Below, piece by piece: positions 47,161 through 54,464 of a stretch of 64,000 bases of DNA. The position numbers and the translations under genes were made by a program. The notes under the pieces were generated by a model. It did not search any database. It had not been told where the DNA came from and worked only from the letters and a program-made list of their open reading frames with translations. The DNA is from Herbiconiux oxytropis (GTDB lineage: Bacteria; Actinomycetota; Actinomycetes; Actinomycetales; Microbacteriaceae), in assembly GCF_024979315.1 (NCBI RefSeq), contig NZ_JANLCK010000001.1:62001-126000 (forward strand). Direction: 5' to 3'. How positions within the stretch are numbered: the first letter of the stretch is position 1; every line of letters starts with the position of its first letter.

Positions 47161-47721
47161 TTACCAGTCTATTGGCCGGGTCTGCCCCACGAGGCACGCC
47201 CCGGTTCCGAGCGCAGGCGCGACGGTGCTCGTGTAGATGCCGTGGCCGTACTGGCCGATCAGGCAGTTGTTGTCCTTCCACCGCACGGAGAACTGCACCG
47301 CGTCGGCCGCGACCCCGACCGTCGTGATGTCGGGGGTCACCTGCATCGCCGCCAGGTCGAATCCGTTGTCGCGCAGCGTGCTCGTGAACTCCACGCCGCC
47401 CGCCGCCGGGTTCGCCGCAATGAGCGTGCGGTTGACCGAGTCGAAGAACGGCTGGTTCTCGAGCGCCGTGCCCTCGGGCAGCAGCTGGAGCGTGGGGTCG
47501 GGAGCGGGTGGTGTGGTGGGCGCCGCCGAGGTGGGAGGGGCCGTCGTGGCGGGGGTGGCGCCGCCGTCGGCGGGCACGCAGCCGGTGAGCACCACGAGCA
47601 GCGCTGCTGGCACGAGTGCGGCCGACGCCCATCGCAGCGATCTGCGCGCCGTGGCAGCGCCGTTCGTTGCGGTCGTCTCGCTCGCGCGCGAACGCCCCAG
47701 CCTCGATGTCGCTCTCTGCAT
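47161..47721 (-). CDS. Putative lipoprotein of unknown function
   Basis: A 186-residue precursor with an Arg-rich N-terminus, a hydrophobic segment and lipobox VVLTGC (Cys48), then a Pro/Thr/Ala linker and a compact domain (about residues 85-186) with FFDSVNRTLI, NGFDLAAMQVTPD and WKDNNCLIGQYGHGIYTS, ending CLVGQTRPIDW. It looks like a Microbacteriaceae lipoprotein domain family (possibly DUF6993), but I cannot confirm. It lies between ssbB and ettA and ends two bases before the ettA ATG, so it is coupled to it. ATG 47721 is chosen; other starts are possible. Confidence 0.7.
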   Translation of the reverse strand: MQRATSRLGRSRASETTATNGAATARRSLRWASAALVPAALLVVLTGCVPADGGATPATTAPPTSAAPTTPPAPDPTLQLLPEGTALENQPFFDSVNRTLIAANPAAGGVEFTSTLRDNGFDLAAMQVTPDITTVGVAADAVQFSVRWKDNNCLIGQYGHGIYTSTVAPALGTGACLVGQTRPIDW

Positions 47722-47867
47722 GCCTCGCAGCGTCCTCTCGATCGCGGCCCCCCGGTGCGGCGGCTCCTGAAACCTCCCTGAGTTTAGGGCGTGCGTGCCG
47801 TCGTCGCCTGGGAGACTCCCCTGCCGCCGCACGGGGGCCTTCACGCCCCGAGGCCGAAGGGAGGGAG

Positions 47868-48362
47868 TCAGAACGGCAGAAGGGCCTCGGAACCCACCCG
47901 CGCCGCTTGTTCGGGCTCTTCCGGTTCGTGCGACTCGAGCGGCTGGCCGGAGGGGAACCCCTCGGCGTCTCGACCCTGCTGCCCGAGGAGCGATCCCGAC
48001 GGCGAGTGCAACGACCTGGTGTGCACCGACGTGCCCCAGCTGAGATCGTGCCCGATGGCATCCGCATCGACCTCGACGGAGAGGCCCGTCTTCTCGCCCG
48101 CCTCCCACGAGCGGATGCGCAGCCTCCCGGTGACGACCACGTGCTGACCGCGCTCGATCGAGACCAGCACGTTCTGGGCGAGCTGCCGGAAGGCGGAGAC
48201 GGTGTACCAGTTGGTGTCGGCATCGACCCACTTCGAGGTCGACTTGTCGTAGCGGCGCTGGGCGGAGGCGAGCCGGAAGCTCACGATGTCGAGGCCCGAA
48301 TTGGTGACGACGTGGCGGGGCGGGGTGGCGACGACGCCGGTGAGGGTCAGATGATCGGGCAT
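47868..48362 (-). CDS. ssbB: Second single-stranded DNA-binding protein (SsbB-like)
   Basis: A 164-residue OB-fold protein: LTLTGVVATPPRHVVTNSG, SFRLASAQRRYDKSTSKWVD, NWYTVSAFRQLAQNVLVSIERGQHVVVTGRL. Its C-terminus is not the Asp-Phe-rich tip of replicative SSB but ends GSEALLPF, and it is not next to rpsF/rpsR. Its place beside ettA matches M. tuberculosis Rv2478c (SsbB), implicated in recombination and stress rather than replication. ATG 48362 has AGGAGCC upstream. Confidence 0.88.
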   Translation of the reverse strand: MPDHLTLTGVVATPPRHVVTNSGLDIVSFRLASAQRRYDKSTSKWVDADTNWYTVSAFRQLAQNVLVSIERGQHVVVTGRLRIRSWEAGEKTGLSVEVDADAIGHDLSWGTSVHTRSLHSPSGSLLGQQGRDAEGFPSGQPLESHEPEEPEQAARVGSEALLPF

Positions 48363-48440
48363 TGCAGGCTCCTTGCGGTCGAGGTGGGGCGACGGGATCC
48401 GTCGTGTGCCACCAAGACTGCGGGGCGGCCCGCACGCGGA

Positions 48441-48479
48441 ACGGCCGGGCCCCTCATCTGTGGAGGAGAGCCCGGCCGT
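48441..48479 (-). terminator. Terminator of msrA
   Basis: ACGGCCGGGC (48441-48450) pairs perfectly with GCCCGGCCGT (48470-48479), with an inner CCTC/GAGG stem in the loop, starting 31 bases after the msrA stop. No U-tract. Confidence 0.65.
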
Positions 48480-48509
48480 CAGCACCTGTGCAGGAAGCGA
48501 GGAGGGACC

Positions 48510-49037
48510 TCAGGCGGCCTTGATGTACTTGGCGTAGGCCTTCCGCACCTTGTTGACCTTCGGCACCGCGACGGCCATGCAGTAGCCCTGGCCCGGGTTC
48601 TTGGCGAAGAAGTCCTGGTGGTACTCCTCGGCCGGGTAGTAGGCCCCGAGGGGCTCGAGGGTCGTCACGATCCCGCCGTCCCAGAGTTCGGCCGCACGCT
48701 CGAGGGCCGCTTCGAAGAGGGCCTTCTGCTCGTCTCCGTCGTAGAACATGGCCGAGCGGTACTGGGTTCCCACGTCGTTGCCCTGACGGTTGAGCTGGCG
48801 CGGGTCGTGCAGCGTGAAGAACACGTCGAGGACGATCTCGGCCGGGATGACCTCGGGGTCGAACGTCACGGCCACGGCCTCGGCCTGCCCGGTCGTGCCG
48901 GTGCAGACCTCCTCGTAGCTGGGGTTCTCGACCGTTCCGCCGGTGTAGCCCGAGACCACCTCGTGCACGCCTTCGAGCGTGCGGTAGACGGCGTCGAGGC
49001 ACCAGAAGCAGCCACCTGCGAGTACGAAAGTTTCCAT
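48510..49037 (-). CDS. msrA: Peptide methionine-S-sulfoxide reductase A
   Basis: Repairs oxidised methionine (S epimer). The 175-residue protein begins METFVLAGGCFWCLDAVYR with catalytic Cys10 in GCFW, then VSGYTGGTVENPSYEEVCTG and EEYHQDFFAKNPGQGYC, all family hallmarks. The C-terminal Cys in GYC may serve as resolving residue. ATG 49037; the terminator hairpin lies downstream. Divergent from a small gene at 49106. Confidence 0.96.
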   Translation of the reverse strand: METFVLAGGCFWCLDAVYRTLEGVHEVVSGYTGGTVENPSYEEVCTGTTGQAEAVAVTFDPEVIPAEIVLDVFFTLHDPRQLNRQGNDVGTQYRSAMFYDGDEQKALFEAALERAAELWDGGIVTTLEPLGAYYPAEEYHQDFFAKNPGQGYCMAVAVPKVNKVRKAYAKYIKAA

Positions 49038-49088
49038 GCCCGGATTCTACGGCGTCGGAGTGGGCACGCGGGTCCGATGTCGGTGGCT

Positions 49089-49094
49089 CGCCGT
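49089..49094 (+). other. Coordinates inside the msrA-distal gap: TAC overlap, no separate element
   Basis: These bases lie just before the TACCGT box; nothing further is claimed here. Confidence 0.05.
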
Positions 49095-49099
49095 ACCGT
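49094..49099 (+). promoter_or_regulatory. -10 box for leaderless start
   Basis: TACCGT is followed by six bases and ATG 49106, with no ribosome site. Confidence 0.5.
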
Positions 49100-49105
49100 C
49101 GGGAC

Positions 49106-49330
49106 ATGTCCACGATCGCACGAACCGCCAGCGCACACCCGGCCCTCCGTCGCGTCCGCGACGGCTACTGGAGGGTGACGGCCGCATCCGGCGTCGTCCT
49201 CGGCTACGTCGAGGAGGTGGGCGAGGGATCGGGCACCCGGTTCCGGGCGAAGCGGCTGTTCGCCGCTACGCGCATCGTGGAGGTCGGCGAGTTCGGTGAC
49301 GTGGCCGAGGCGGTCGAGTGCCTGCGTTGA
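49106..49330 (+). CDS. Small protein of unknown function
   Basis: A 74-residue basic protein (MSTIARTASAHPALRRVRDG...) with a short beta-like segment YWRVTAASGVVLGYVEEV and a helix at the C-terminus. No family recognised. Support for it being real comes from the TACCGT-N6-ATG leaderless promoter geometry and an uninterrupted frame in a gap between msrA and the next gene. Function unknown. Confidence 0.6.
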   Translation: MSTIARTASAHPALRRVRDGYWRVTAASGVVLGYVEEVGEGSGTRFRAKRLFAATRIVEVGEFGDVAEAVECLR

Positions 49331-49388
49331 TGACGAGACTGCGCTGACACACCGGCTCCCCCTCCCTCCGATCGTGTGCGGCCGGGGT

Positions 49389-49394
49389 TAGGGT
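49389..49394 (+). promoter_or_regulatory. -10 box for leaderless start
   Basis: TAGGGT is followed by exactly six bases and ATG 49401; no Shine-Dalgarno is present. Confidence 0.55.
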
Positions 49395-49400
49395 GCCGCC

Positions 49401-50336
49401 ATGGAATGGTGGAATGATCTCGTCCGGTGGCTCTCCTCGTCCGACGGCGAGGCCGTCATCTCCAACGTCGTCGTGCCGGCCGTCGCCATCATCGTGGCCG
49501 GCCTCCTCGCGGCCTGGATCGCGCGCGGAGCCGTGAAGCAGCTGCTCGCCAAGCACGACCGTGAACTCAAGATCTCGGCCATCGCCGCCCTCATCGACGC
49601 CGCCGAGCAGGCCTCCGTGTGGAACTCGCTCACGCCTCAGGAGCAGATCCTCGCCGATCGCGCCACCGGTCAGTCCGACATCCAGGTGCGCCTGCTGCCC
49701 ATCAAGGGCGCCGACGTGGCTGCCAACTGGGCGGCGCACGCGCTCGCCCAGATGAAGCGCGACTCCGCCACCTTCGGATATCAGGTGGAGCCCGCGGTGT
49801 TCGAGTTCCGCGACCGGCTGATCGAATGGCAGCAGAAGCCGGGCCGCGCCAAGCGCGTCTTCCAGAGCGACCTCGAGCGCTGGGCGACCGAAGACGAGTC
49901 GAGCGAGCGCGAGCTGCTCGCGCAGCAGGACGCCTGGGTGGCGCAGCAGCACCACAACCAGTTCGCCGCGCCGTCCGACTCCGCGCCGGCATCCGCATCC
50001 GCCGGGAGCGCATCCACCTCGCCGTATGCCAAGCCGCAGCAGGCATCCGGAACCCCCGCCGGCGCCTACGAGTCGCAGCGGCTGCCCACGGCCTCCACCG
50101 TGATCGCTCCGGCTGCTCCCCTGCCGCCCACCCACGAGCCCCGGCCCACCGTGCAGCAGGTCGCCGCGGGCACCGGCAGCCGCGGTGCCGCCCAGAGCTC
50201 GGGTTCGGTGGCCACGGCGGAGGCGTCGCCCATCGGAGACCTCGAGCTCACGACCGACCCCGGCGAGGCCCGGGCCGCGGGCGAGATCCCGCCGCCGGTC
50301 AACGCCTTCCCTCCGCGCAAGGTCGGTTCGGAGTAG
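49401..50336 (+). CDS. Single-pass membrane-anchored protein of unknown function
   Basis: A 311-residue protein with one N-terminal transmembrane segment (about residues 22-42, VVVPAVAIIVAGLLAAWIA), a charged helical cytoplasmic region (about 45-180, Gln/Glu/Arg-rich, likely coiled) and a low-complexity Pro/Ser/Ala C-terminal part. I recognise no enzymatic motif; it looks like a protein restricted to this actinobacterial group. Starts six bases after TAGGGT. tRNA-Arg follows 15 bases after its stop. Confidence 0.72.
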   Translation: MEWWNDLVRWLSSSDGEAVISNVVVPAVAIIVAGLLAAWIARGAVKQLLAKHDRELKISAIAALIDAAEQASVWNSLTPQEQILADRATGQSDIQVRLLPIKGADVAANWAAHALAQMKRDSATFGYQVEPAVFEFRDRLIEWQQKPGRAKRVFQSDLERWATEDESSERELLAQQDAWVAQQHHNQFAAPSDSAPASASAGSASTSPYAKPQQASGTPAGAYESQRLPTASTVIAPAAPLPPTHEPRPTVQQVAAGTGSRGAAQSSGSVATAEASPIGDLELTTDPGEARAAGEIPPPVNAFPPRKVGSE

Positions 50337-50351
50337 TACGCTTTCGGGGTC

Positions 50352-50424
50352 GCCCCTGTAGCTCAGTGGATAGAGCACCGGCCTTCTAATCCGTTTGTCG
50401 CTGGTTCGAATCCAGCCAGGGGCA
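50352..50424 (+). tRNA. tRNA-Arg (anticodon TCT)
   Basis: A 73-base cloverleaf: acceptor GCCCCTG/CAGGGGC, D-stem GCTC/GAGC, T-arm GCTGG TTCGAAT CCAGC, discriminator A, loop CTTCTAA with anticodon TCT (reads AGA). The anticodon stem CCGGC/TCCGT has only three Watson-Crick pairs, with C-U mismatches at 27-43 and 31-39. CCA is not encoded. Confidence 0.93.
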
Positions 50425-50427
50425 CCT

Positions 50428-50649
50428 CTACCAGGCCCCCGTGAGGGCCGCGATCGCGGCGATCAGCGAGGCGAGAGCGATGGCCAGCGAGATCGCGATC
50501 AGCACCGCATGCACCACGAGGAACTTCGTGGGCTTGCCCTGGGCGTCCCTGGCGCGCTCGTCACGGCTGACCCGGCGGTAGAACTGGGGCCAGACGATCG
50601 CGTTCCACGCGGCGTTGACCATGAGCAGGATGGCGAGTGCGGTGATCAT
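50428..50649 (-). CDS. Small two-helix membrane protein (SCO4848-like)
   Basis: A 73-residue protein with two hydrophobic segments (about 3-18 and 45-68) around a charged loop WPQFYRRVSRDERARDAQGKP; WPQF and LVVHAVLIAIS resemble the small actinobacterial SCO4848-type family. ATG 50649 is preferred to ATG 50658 because TAGAAT (50657-50662, minus strand) stands seven bases before it, the leaderless pattern; the longer start would lie inside that box. Divergent from orn. Confidence 0.7.
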   Translation of the reverse strand: MITALAILLMVNAAWNAIVWPQFYRRVSRDERARDAQGKPTKFLVVHAVLIAISLAIALASLIAAIAALTGAW

Positions 50650-50672
50650 CCCGGCCATTCTAGGAGGCGCTC

Positions 50673-50678
50673 TAGAAT
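50673..50678 (+). promoter_or_regulatory. -10 box for leaderless orn
   Basis: TAGAAT is followed by six bases and ATG 50685. A mirror TAGAAT for the divergent small membrane gene lies at 50657-50662, only ten bases away. Confidence 0.6.
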
Positions 50679-50684
50679 CGGATC

Positions 50685-51305
50685 ATGAGTTCTTCCTCCG
50701 ACCGCCTCGTCTGGATCGACTGCGAGATGACGGGGCTCGACCTCGAGGTCGACGAACTGGTGGAGGTCGCGGTGGTCGTGACCGACTTCGACCTGAACCT
50801 CGTCGACCCGGGTTTCAGCATCGTCATCAAGCCCGACGACTCCGCGCTTGCGCACATGAACGAGTTCGTCACGAACATGCACGCCTCGAGCGGGCTCGCC
50901 GACGAGATCCCGAACGGGGTGAGCCTCGCCGATGCCGAGTACCAGGTGCTCGAGTACATCCTGAAGCACGTCCCCGCGGCTCAGCAGGCCCCCCTGGCCG
51001 GTAACACGATCGGCACCGACCGGGCGTTCCTCGCCAAGTTCATGCCGCGCGTCGACGGCCACCTGCACTACCGCAGCATCGACGTCTCGTCGATCAAGGA
51101 GCTCTCGCGGCGCTGGTTCCCCCGCGTCTACTTCAACGCCCCGGAGAAGGCCGGCGGGCACCGCGCACTCGCCGACATCCTGGAGTCGATCCGTGAGCTC
51201 GAGTACTACCGCAAGGCGGTGTTCATCGGCGAGCCCGGCCCCACCTCCGCGGAGCTGAAAACCATCTCTTCGGGCGTGGTGGAGGAATTCGCCGCTCGGA
51301 TGTAA
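50685..51305 (+). CDS. orn: Oligoribonuclease
   Basis: A 3'-5' exoribonuclease that degrades two- to five-base RNA and pGpG. The 206-residue protein has the DEDDh motifs: WIDCEMTGLDLEVDEL near residue 10 (Asp, Glu), APLAGNTIGTDRAFLAKFM near 103 (Asp) and AGGHRALADILESIREL near 152 (His, Asp). Full length. Leaderless start pattern upstream. tRNA-His follows. Confidence 0.96.
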   Translation: MSSSSDRLVWIDCEMTGLDLEVDELVEVAVVVTDFDLNLVDPGFSIVIKPDDSALAHMNEFVTNMHASSGLADEIPNGVSLADAEYQVLEYILKHVPAAQQAPLAGNTIGTDRAFLAKFMPRVDGHLHYRSIDVSSIKELSRRWFPRVYFNAPEKAGGHRALADILESIRELEYYRKAVFIGEPGPTSAELKTISSGVVEEFAARM

Positions 51306-51353
51306 TAGAATCTTTCTTCGTCGCCCCGTGATCACGATCACGAGGTGAACATG

Positions 51354-51429
51354 GTGGATATAGCTCAGTTGGTAGAGCGCTGGCTTGTGGTGCCGGATGT
51401 CGCGGGTTCGAGTCCCGTTATTCACCCCA
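51354..51429 (+). tRNA. tRNA-His (anticodon GTG)
   Basis: Acceptor GTGGATA/TATTCAC with G-1 at 51353 opposite discriminator C, as required for tRNA-His; D-stem GCTC/GAGC; anticodon stem CTGGC/GCCGG around TTGTGGT (anticodon GTG); T-arm GCGGG TTCGAGT CCCGT; CCA encoded at 51427-51429. Confidence 0.96.
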
Positions 51430-51484
51430 ACACACACGATGGCCCGGTTCACGCCGGGCCATCGTCGTCTATGGCGAGGTGCTG

Positions 51485-51835
51485 ATGGTCGAGATGGACG
51501 CCGATGCGTTCGAGCAGCTCGTGGGCGACGAGCTCGACGAACTGCCCCACGAGATGGTCGACGGCCTCGACAATGTCGTGATCGTCGTGGAGGACCGGCC
51601 GGAGGACGGCACCCTCGACCTGCTGGGGCTCTACGACGGCGTCGCGCTCACCGAGCGCGGTCAGTACGGCTTCGGCGAGATGCCCGACCGGATCACGATC
51701 TACCGCGAGCCGCTACTGGCGATGGTGGAGTCCCTCGACGAGCTGCGCGACCAGGTGCACGTCACCCTCGTGCACGAGATCGCGCACTACTACGGGATCG
51801 ACGACGAGAAGTTGCACGAGCTCGGCTGGGGCTGA
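51485..51835 (+). CDS. Small zinc metallopeptidase-like protein (DUF1025 family)
   Basis: A 116-residue minimal zincin with VHEIAHYYGID: His97, Glu98, His101 and a downstream Asp106. The preceding part (LPHEMVDGLDNVVIVVEDRP, RITIYREPL) matches the small bacterial metallopeptidase family of unknown substrate. ATG 51485 has GGCGAGG five bases upstream; GTG 51479 is a possible earlier start. It follows tRNA-His by 55 bases. Confidence 0.85.
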   Translation: MVEMDADAFEQLVGDELDELPHEMVDGLDNVVIVVEDRPEDGTLDLLGLYDGVALTERGQYGFGEMPDRITIYREPLLAMVESLDELRDQVHVTLVHEIAHYYGIDDEKLHELGWG

Positions 51836-51877
51836 GCGCGCACCGGGTCGATGCCGGGATCGGCACGCACGGCACCC

Positions 51878-51883
51878 TAGCCT
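51878..51883 (+). promoter_or_regulatory. -10 box for leaderless start
   Basis: TAGCCT is followed by GGGGGC and ATG 51890; no separate ribosome site at useful distance. Confidence 0.55.
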
Positions 51884-51889
51884 GGGGGC

Positions 51890-53146
51890 ATGGCAGGTTC
51901 AGCAGGGCGCAAGGCTATCCGCGCGGTCGTGATCGTGATCGGCGTGTTCGTCATCCTCGCCATCGGCCTCTACGGCCCCGCCACGCTCGTGGGCCCTCTG
52001 CCCCCGGCCACGGCGACTCTCCTCGAGACCTCCGCCGACGCGGGCGTCACCGGCACGCCCACCCTGCCCACGACGGGAGCGAGCGCTCTCGTGGCCGACG
52101 GTTCCGACCAGGTGCTCGCCACGGCGGGCCTTCCCGAAGCGGTGCCGATCGGCGGCTCGGCGAAGGTCATCACGGCGCTCGTGGTGCTCGACGCGAAGCC
52201 CATGGAGGCAGGCTCCCCCGGCGGCTCCGTCACGGTCTCGCGCGAGGACTACGACGGCTTCGTGCGCTACATCTCCGAGAGCGCCCGGGCCGTGCCCTTC
52301 ATCGCCGGCGAGACCTGGACCCAGCGGGAGATGCTGCAGGCCGCCCTCCTCGGCTCGAGCAACAACCACGCCGACGCGCTCGCCCGATGGGCCTTCGGCT
52401 CGATCGAGGGCTATCTCGCGGCGGCCGACGCCTGGCTCGCCGAGCGCGGGCTCACGAGCGTCGAGCTCGTCGACGCCACGGGCCTCGACGAGGGCGACGT
52501 CGGCACGGCCTCGGATCTCGCCCTCATCACGGCCCTGGCCTTCGCCGAGCCCGCCATCGCCGAGGTCATGGCGCAGGACGGGGCGAAGCTCACCGGAGGG
52601 CGGGCCGTCGAGAACCTCTCGAGCTACCTGCCCGACCTCGGCTACCTCGGCCTCTCGCGGAGCTACACCGACCAGGCGGGCATCTGCTTCCTCTTCGCCC
52701 TCGAGGTGCCGGTCGCCGGCGCCGACGAGACGGTCACCCTCTACGGCGCCCTCCTCCGCGAACCCGACTGGGAGACCGTCGACACCGATCTCGAGACGCT
52801 CGCCTCGACGGCCGCGACCACCATCAGGCAGACCCCCGTGATCGCCGAGGGGCAGCCCTTCGTGACCTACACGACCGCCTGGGGCGAGACCGCGCAGGGC
52901 GTGGCCCGCTCGACCGAGACGCGGATGCTGTGGGTGACGTCGCCCCTGGAGTACCGGGTCGATGCCGAGGAGCTCAGCACCGCATCCGCCGGCCGCGATG
53001 TGGGGAGCGTGACCGTGTCGACACCCGACGGCGACGTCACGGTGCTGCTCGAGCTCGACGCGCGGCTCGGCGACCCCGGCCCGATGTGGCGACTCGGCAA
53101 CCCCGTGCCCGTGATCACGGCCTTCATCGACTCGCGCACCGACTGA
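51890..53146 (+). CDS. D-alanyl-D-alanine carboxypeptidase-like protein, active site lost
   Basis: A 418-residue membrane-anchored protein (helix at residues 10-32) with a penicillin-binding fold like DacA. All around the active site is recognisable but key residues differ: the S-x-x-K motif in PIASITKV-type context reads PIGGSAKV, so the nucleophile is Gly89 with Lys92 kept; S-x-N is intact (Ser156-Ser157-Asn158 in LGSSNNHADAL); K-T-G reads Ser-Arg-Ser (256-258) before YTDQAGIC. It is likely a catalytically dead peptidoglycan-binding or regulatory protein. Leaderless start signature upstream. My alignment is by eye. Confidence 0.78.
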   Translation: MAGSAGRKAIRAVVIVIGVFVILAIGLYGPATLVGPLPPATATLLETSADAGVTGTPTLPTTGASALVADGSDQVLATAGLPEAVPIGGSAKVITALVVLDAKPMEAGSPGGSVTVSREDYDGFVRYISESARAVPFIAGETWTQREMLQAALLGSSNNHADALARWAFGSIEGYLAAADAWLAERGLTSVELVDATGLDEGDVGTASDLALITALAFAEPAIAEVMAQDGAKLTGGRAVENLSSYLPDLGYLGLSRSYTDQAGICFLFALEVPVAGADETVTLYGALLREPDWETVDTDLETLASTAATTIRQTPVIAEGQPFVTYTTAWGETAQGVARSTETRMLWVTSPLEYRVDAEELSTASAGRDVGSVTVSTPDGDVTVLLELDARLGDPGPMWRLGNPVPVITAFIDSRTD

Positions 53147-53187
53147 CAGCAACGGACGCCGACGGACACCGCCGGACCCGGCAGGCG

Positions 53188-53685
53188 TCAGGTGGGCACG
53201 ACGAGCCCGGCGAGCTCCCGGGGTCGCTCCCGCTCGACGAAGGCGCTCCACTGCCGCTCCCAGCGATCCCACTCCCGCGCGTAGAGCTCGCCGTCGCGGA
53301 GCAGTGCGCGGCGCTTCCGCTCCGCATCGTCGGTCTCGACCCAGATGGCGCGATCGGCGAGGGCTGCGTTCGCCCGGCTCAGCGCGCCGCAGCCCTCGAC
53401 GACGAGAGGGGCCGCGGGATCGACGACGTGCCACTCGGCTTGCCGCTCCCCCGCCCAGTCGTAGCGCCGCCAGCGCGCTGTCGTCCCCTCACGGTAGGGC
53501 CGCAGCAGGTGCTCGGTGATCTGGGCGCTCGCGGCCTCGAGGCCGTCCCAGCCGGGATAGATGCTGTCGAGCTGCACGAGGGTCGGGGGCACGGGGCCTG
53601 CCCACTCGGCGACGAGGCGCTCCGCGTAGTCGGTCTTGCCCGATCCGCTCGGGCCGTCGATGAGGATGATGCTCACGCCGCTCAC
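53188..53685 (-). CDS. P-loop nucleoside/small-molecule kinase-like protein
   Basis: A 165-residue NTPase with Walker A LIDGPSGSGKTDYAERL near residue 8, an Asp-containing substrate region VQLDSIYPGWDGL near 38, VVEGCGALS near 93 and an Arg-rich lid DDAERKRRALLRDGE near 117, the layout of small uridine-kinase-like phosphotransferases. GTG 53685 overlaps ecfT as GTGA. As the last gene of a TPP-riboswitch operon importing a thiamine precursor, a salvage-kinase role is conceivable but unproven. Confidence 0.78.
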   Translation of the reverse strand: MSGVSIILIDGPSGSGKTDYAERLVAEWAGPVPPTLVQLDSIYPGWDGLEAASAQITEHLLRPYREGTTARWRRYDWAGERQAEWHVVDPAAPLVVEGCGALSRANAALADRAIWVETDDAERKRRALLRDGELYAREWDRWERQWSAFVERERPRELAGLVVPT

Positions 53686-54464
53686 CCGACCACGAATCGC
53701 ACGGCGCCGGTGGCGATGGAGGCGCCGAGAGAGACGGCACCGATGGAGGCCCCGATGGCGACGAGCAGCCACTCGCGAGAGCCGAAGACCGACTCGCGCG
53801 CCCAGGTGCGGGGGGTGGAGCCCCCGAAGCCGCGCGCCTCCATGGCGGTGGCGAGCTTGCTGCCGCGCCGCAACGACAGGACGAGAAGCGCGAAGGCCTG
53901 GCCGGCGAAGCGGCGCACGCGGCCGGTGTCGCCGAGCCCCCTGGCGCGGCGGGCGAGTTCGAGCTGGCGCCAGTCGTCGAGGAAGAGGCTGATCAGGCGG
54001 AGTCCGGCGAGCGCTCCGAGCACGAACCGGCTCGGGAGATGCCACACCTGGGCGAGTCCGTCGGCGAGGTCGGTCGGGTCGATCGTGGCGAAGAGCACCA
54101 CGGCCGGCAGCCCGATGGCGAGGATGCGGAGCACGGTGGCGATCGCGAGCACGATCGAGCCGTCGCTGATGTGGATGAGCCACAGTTCGAGGTAGGTGCG
54201 GCCGTCCTGCACCCCGTAGAGCAGCGTGGTCAGGCCGGCGAGAGGTGCCGCGATCCAGATCGCGGCCGTTCGCCGGAAGAAGGCTCGGCCGTCGAGCCCG
54301 GCCTTCGCGAACAGCAGGCTCTCGAGCACGAGCGCCACCGCGGCCGACACCCAGTCGATGGTGACGATGAGGAACCCGCTGAGCAGGAGGGCCGCCGCGA
54401 GCTTCGCGACCGGATTGACGGTGTAGATGCGCGCCGTGCCCCGGACCGGCGTGAGGATGCTCAT
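53682..54464 (-). CDS. ECF transporter T component (YkoC-like)
   Basis: Membrane scaffold that couples the S component to the ATPase. The 260-residue protein has about five helices, and the coupling motifs ELARRARGLGDTGRVRRF near residue 178 and TAMEARGFGGSTPRT near 215 (the two Ala-Arg-Gly signatures) are intact. It overlaps both neighbours (ATGA with the ATPase, GTGA with the kinase). With YkoE- and YkoD-like genes it forms the HMP/thiamine-precursor importer. Confidence 0.9.
   Translation of the reverse strand: MSILTPVRGTARIYTVNPVAKLAAALLLSGFLIVTIDWVSAAVALVLESLLFAKAGLDGRAFFRRTAAIWIAAPLAGLTTLLYGVQDGRTYLELWLIHISDGSIVLAIATVLRILAIGLPAVVLFATIDPTDLADGLAQVWHLPSRFVLGALAGLRLISLFLDDWRQLELARRARGLGDTGRVRRFAGQAFALLVLSLRRGSKLATAMEARGFGGSTPRTWARESVFGSREWLLVAIGASIGAVSLGASIATGAVRFVVG

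Noticed and set aside
49089-49094. Separate element just before the TACCGT box
   Set aside because: On recheck the box at 49094-49099 accounts for the signal; the low-confidence entry at these coordinates carries no annotation.
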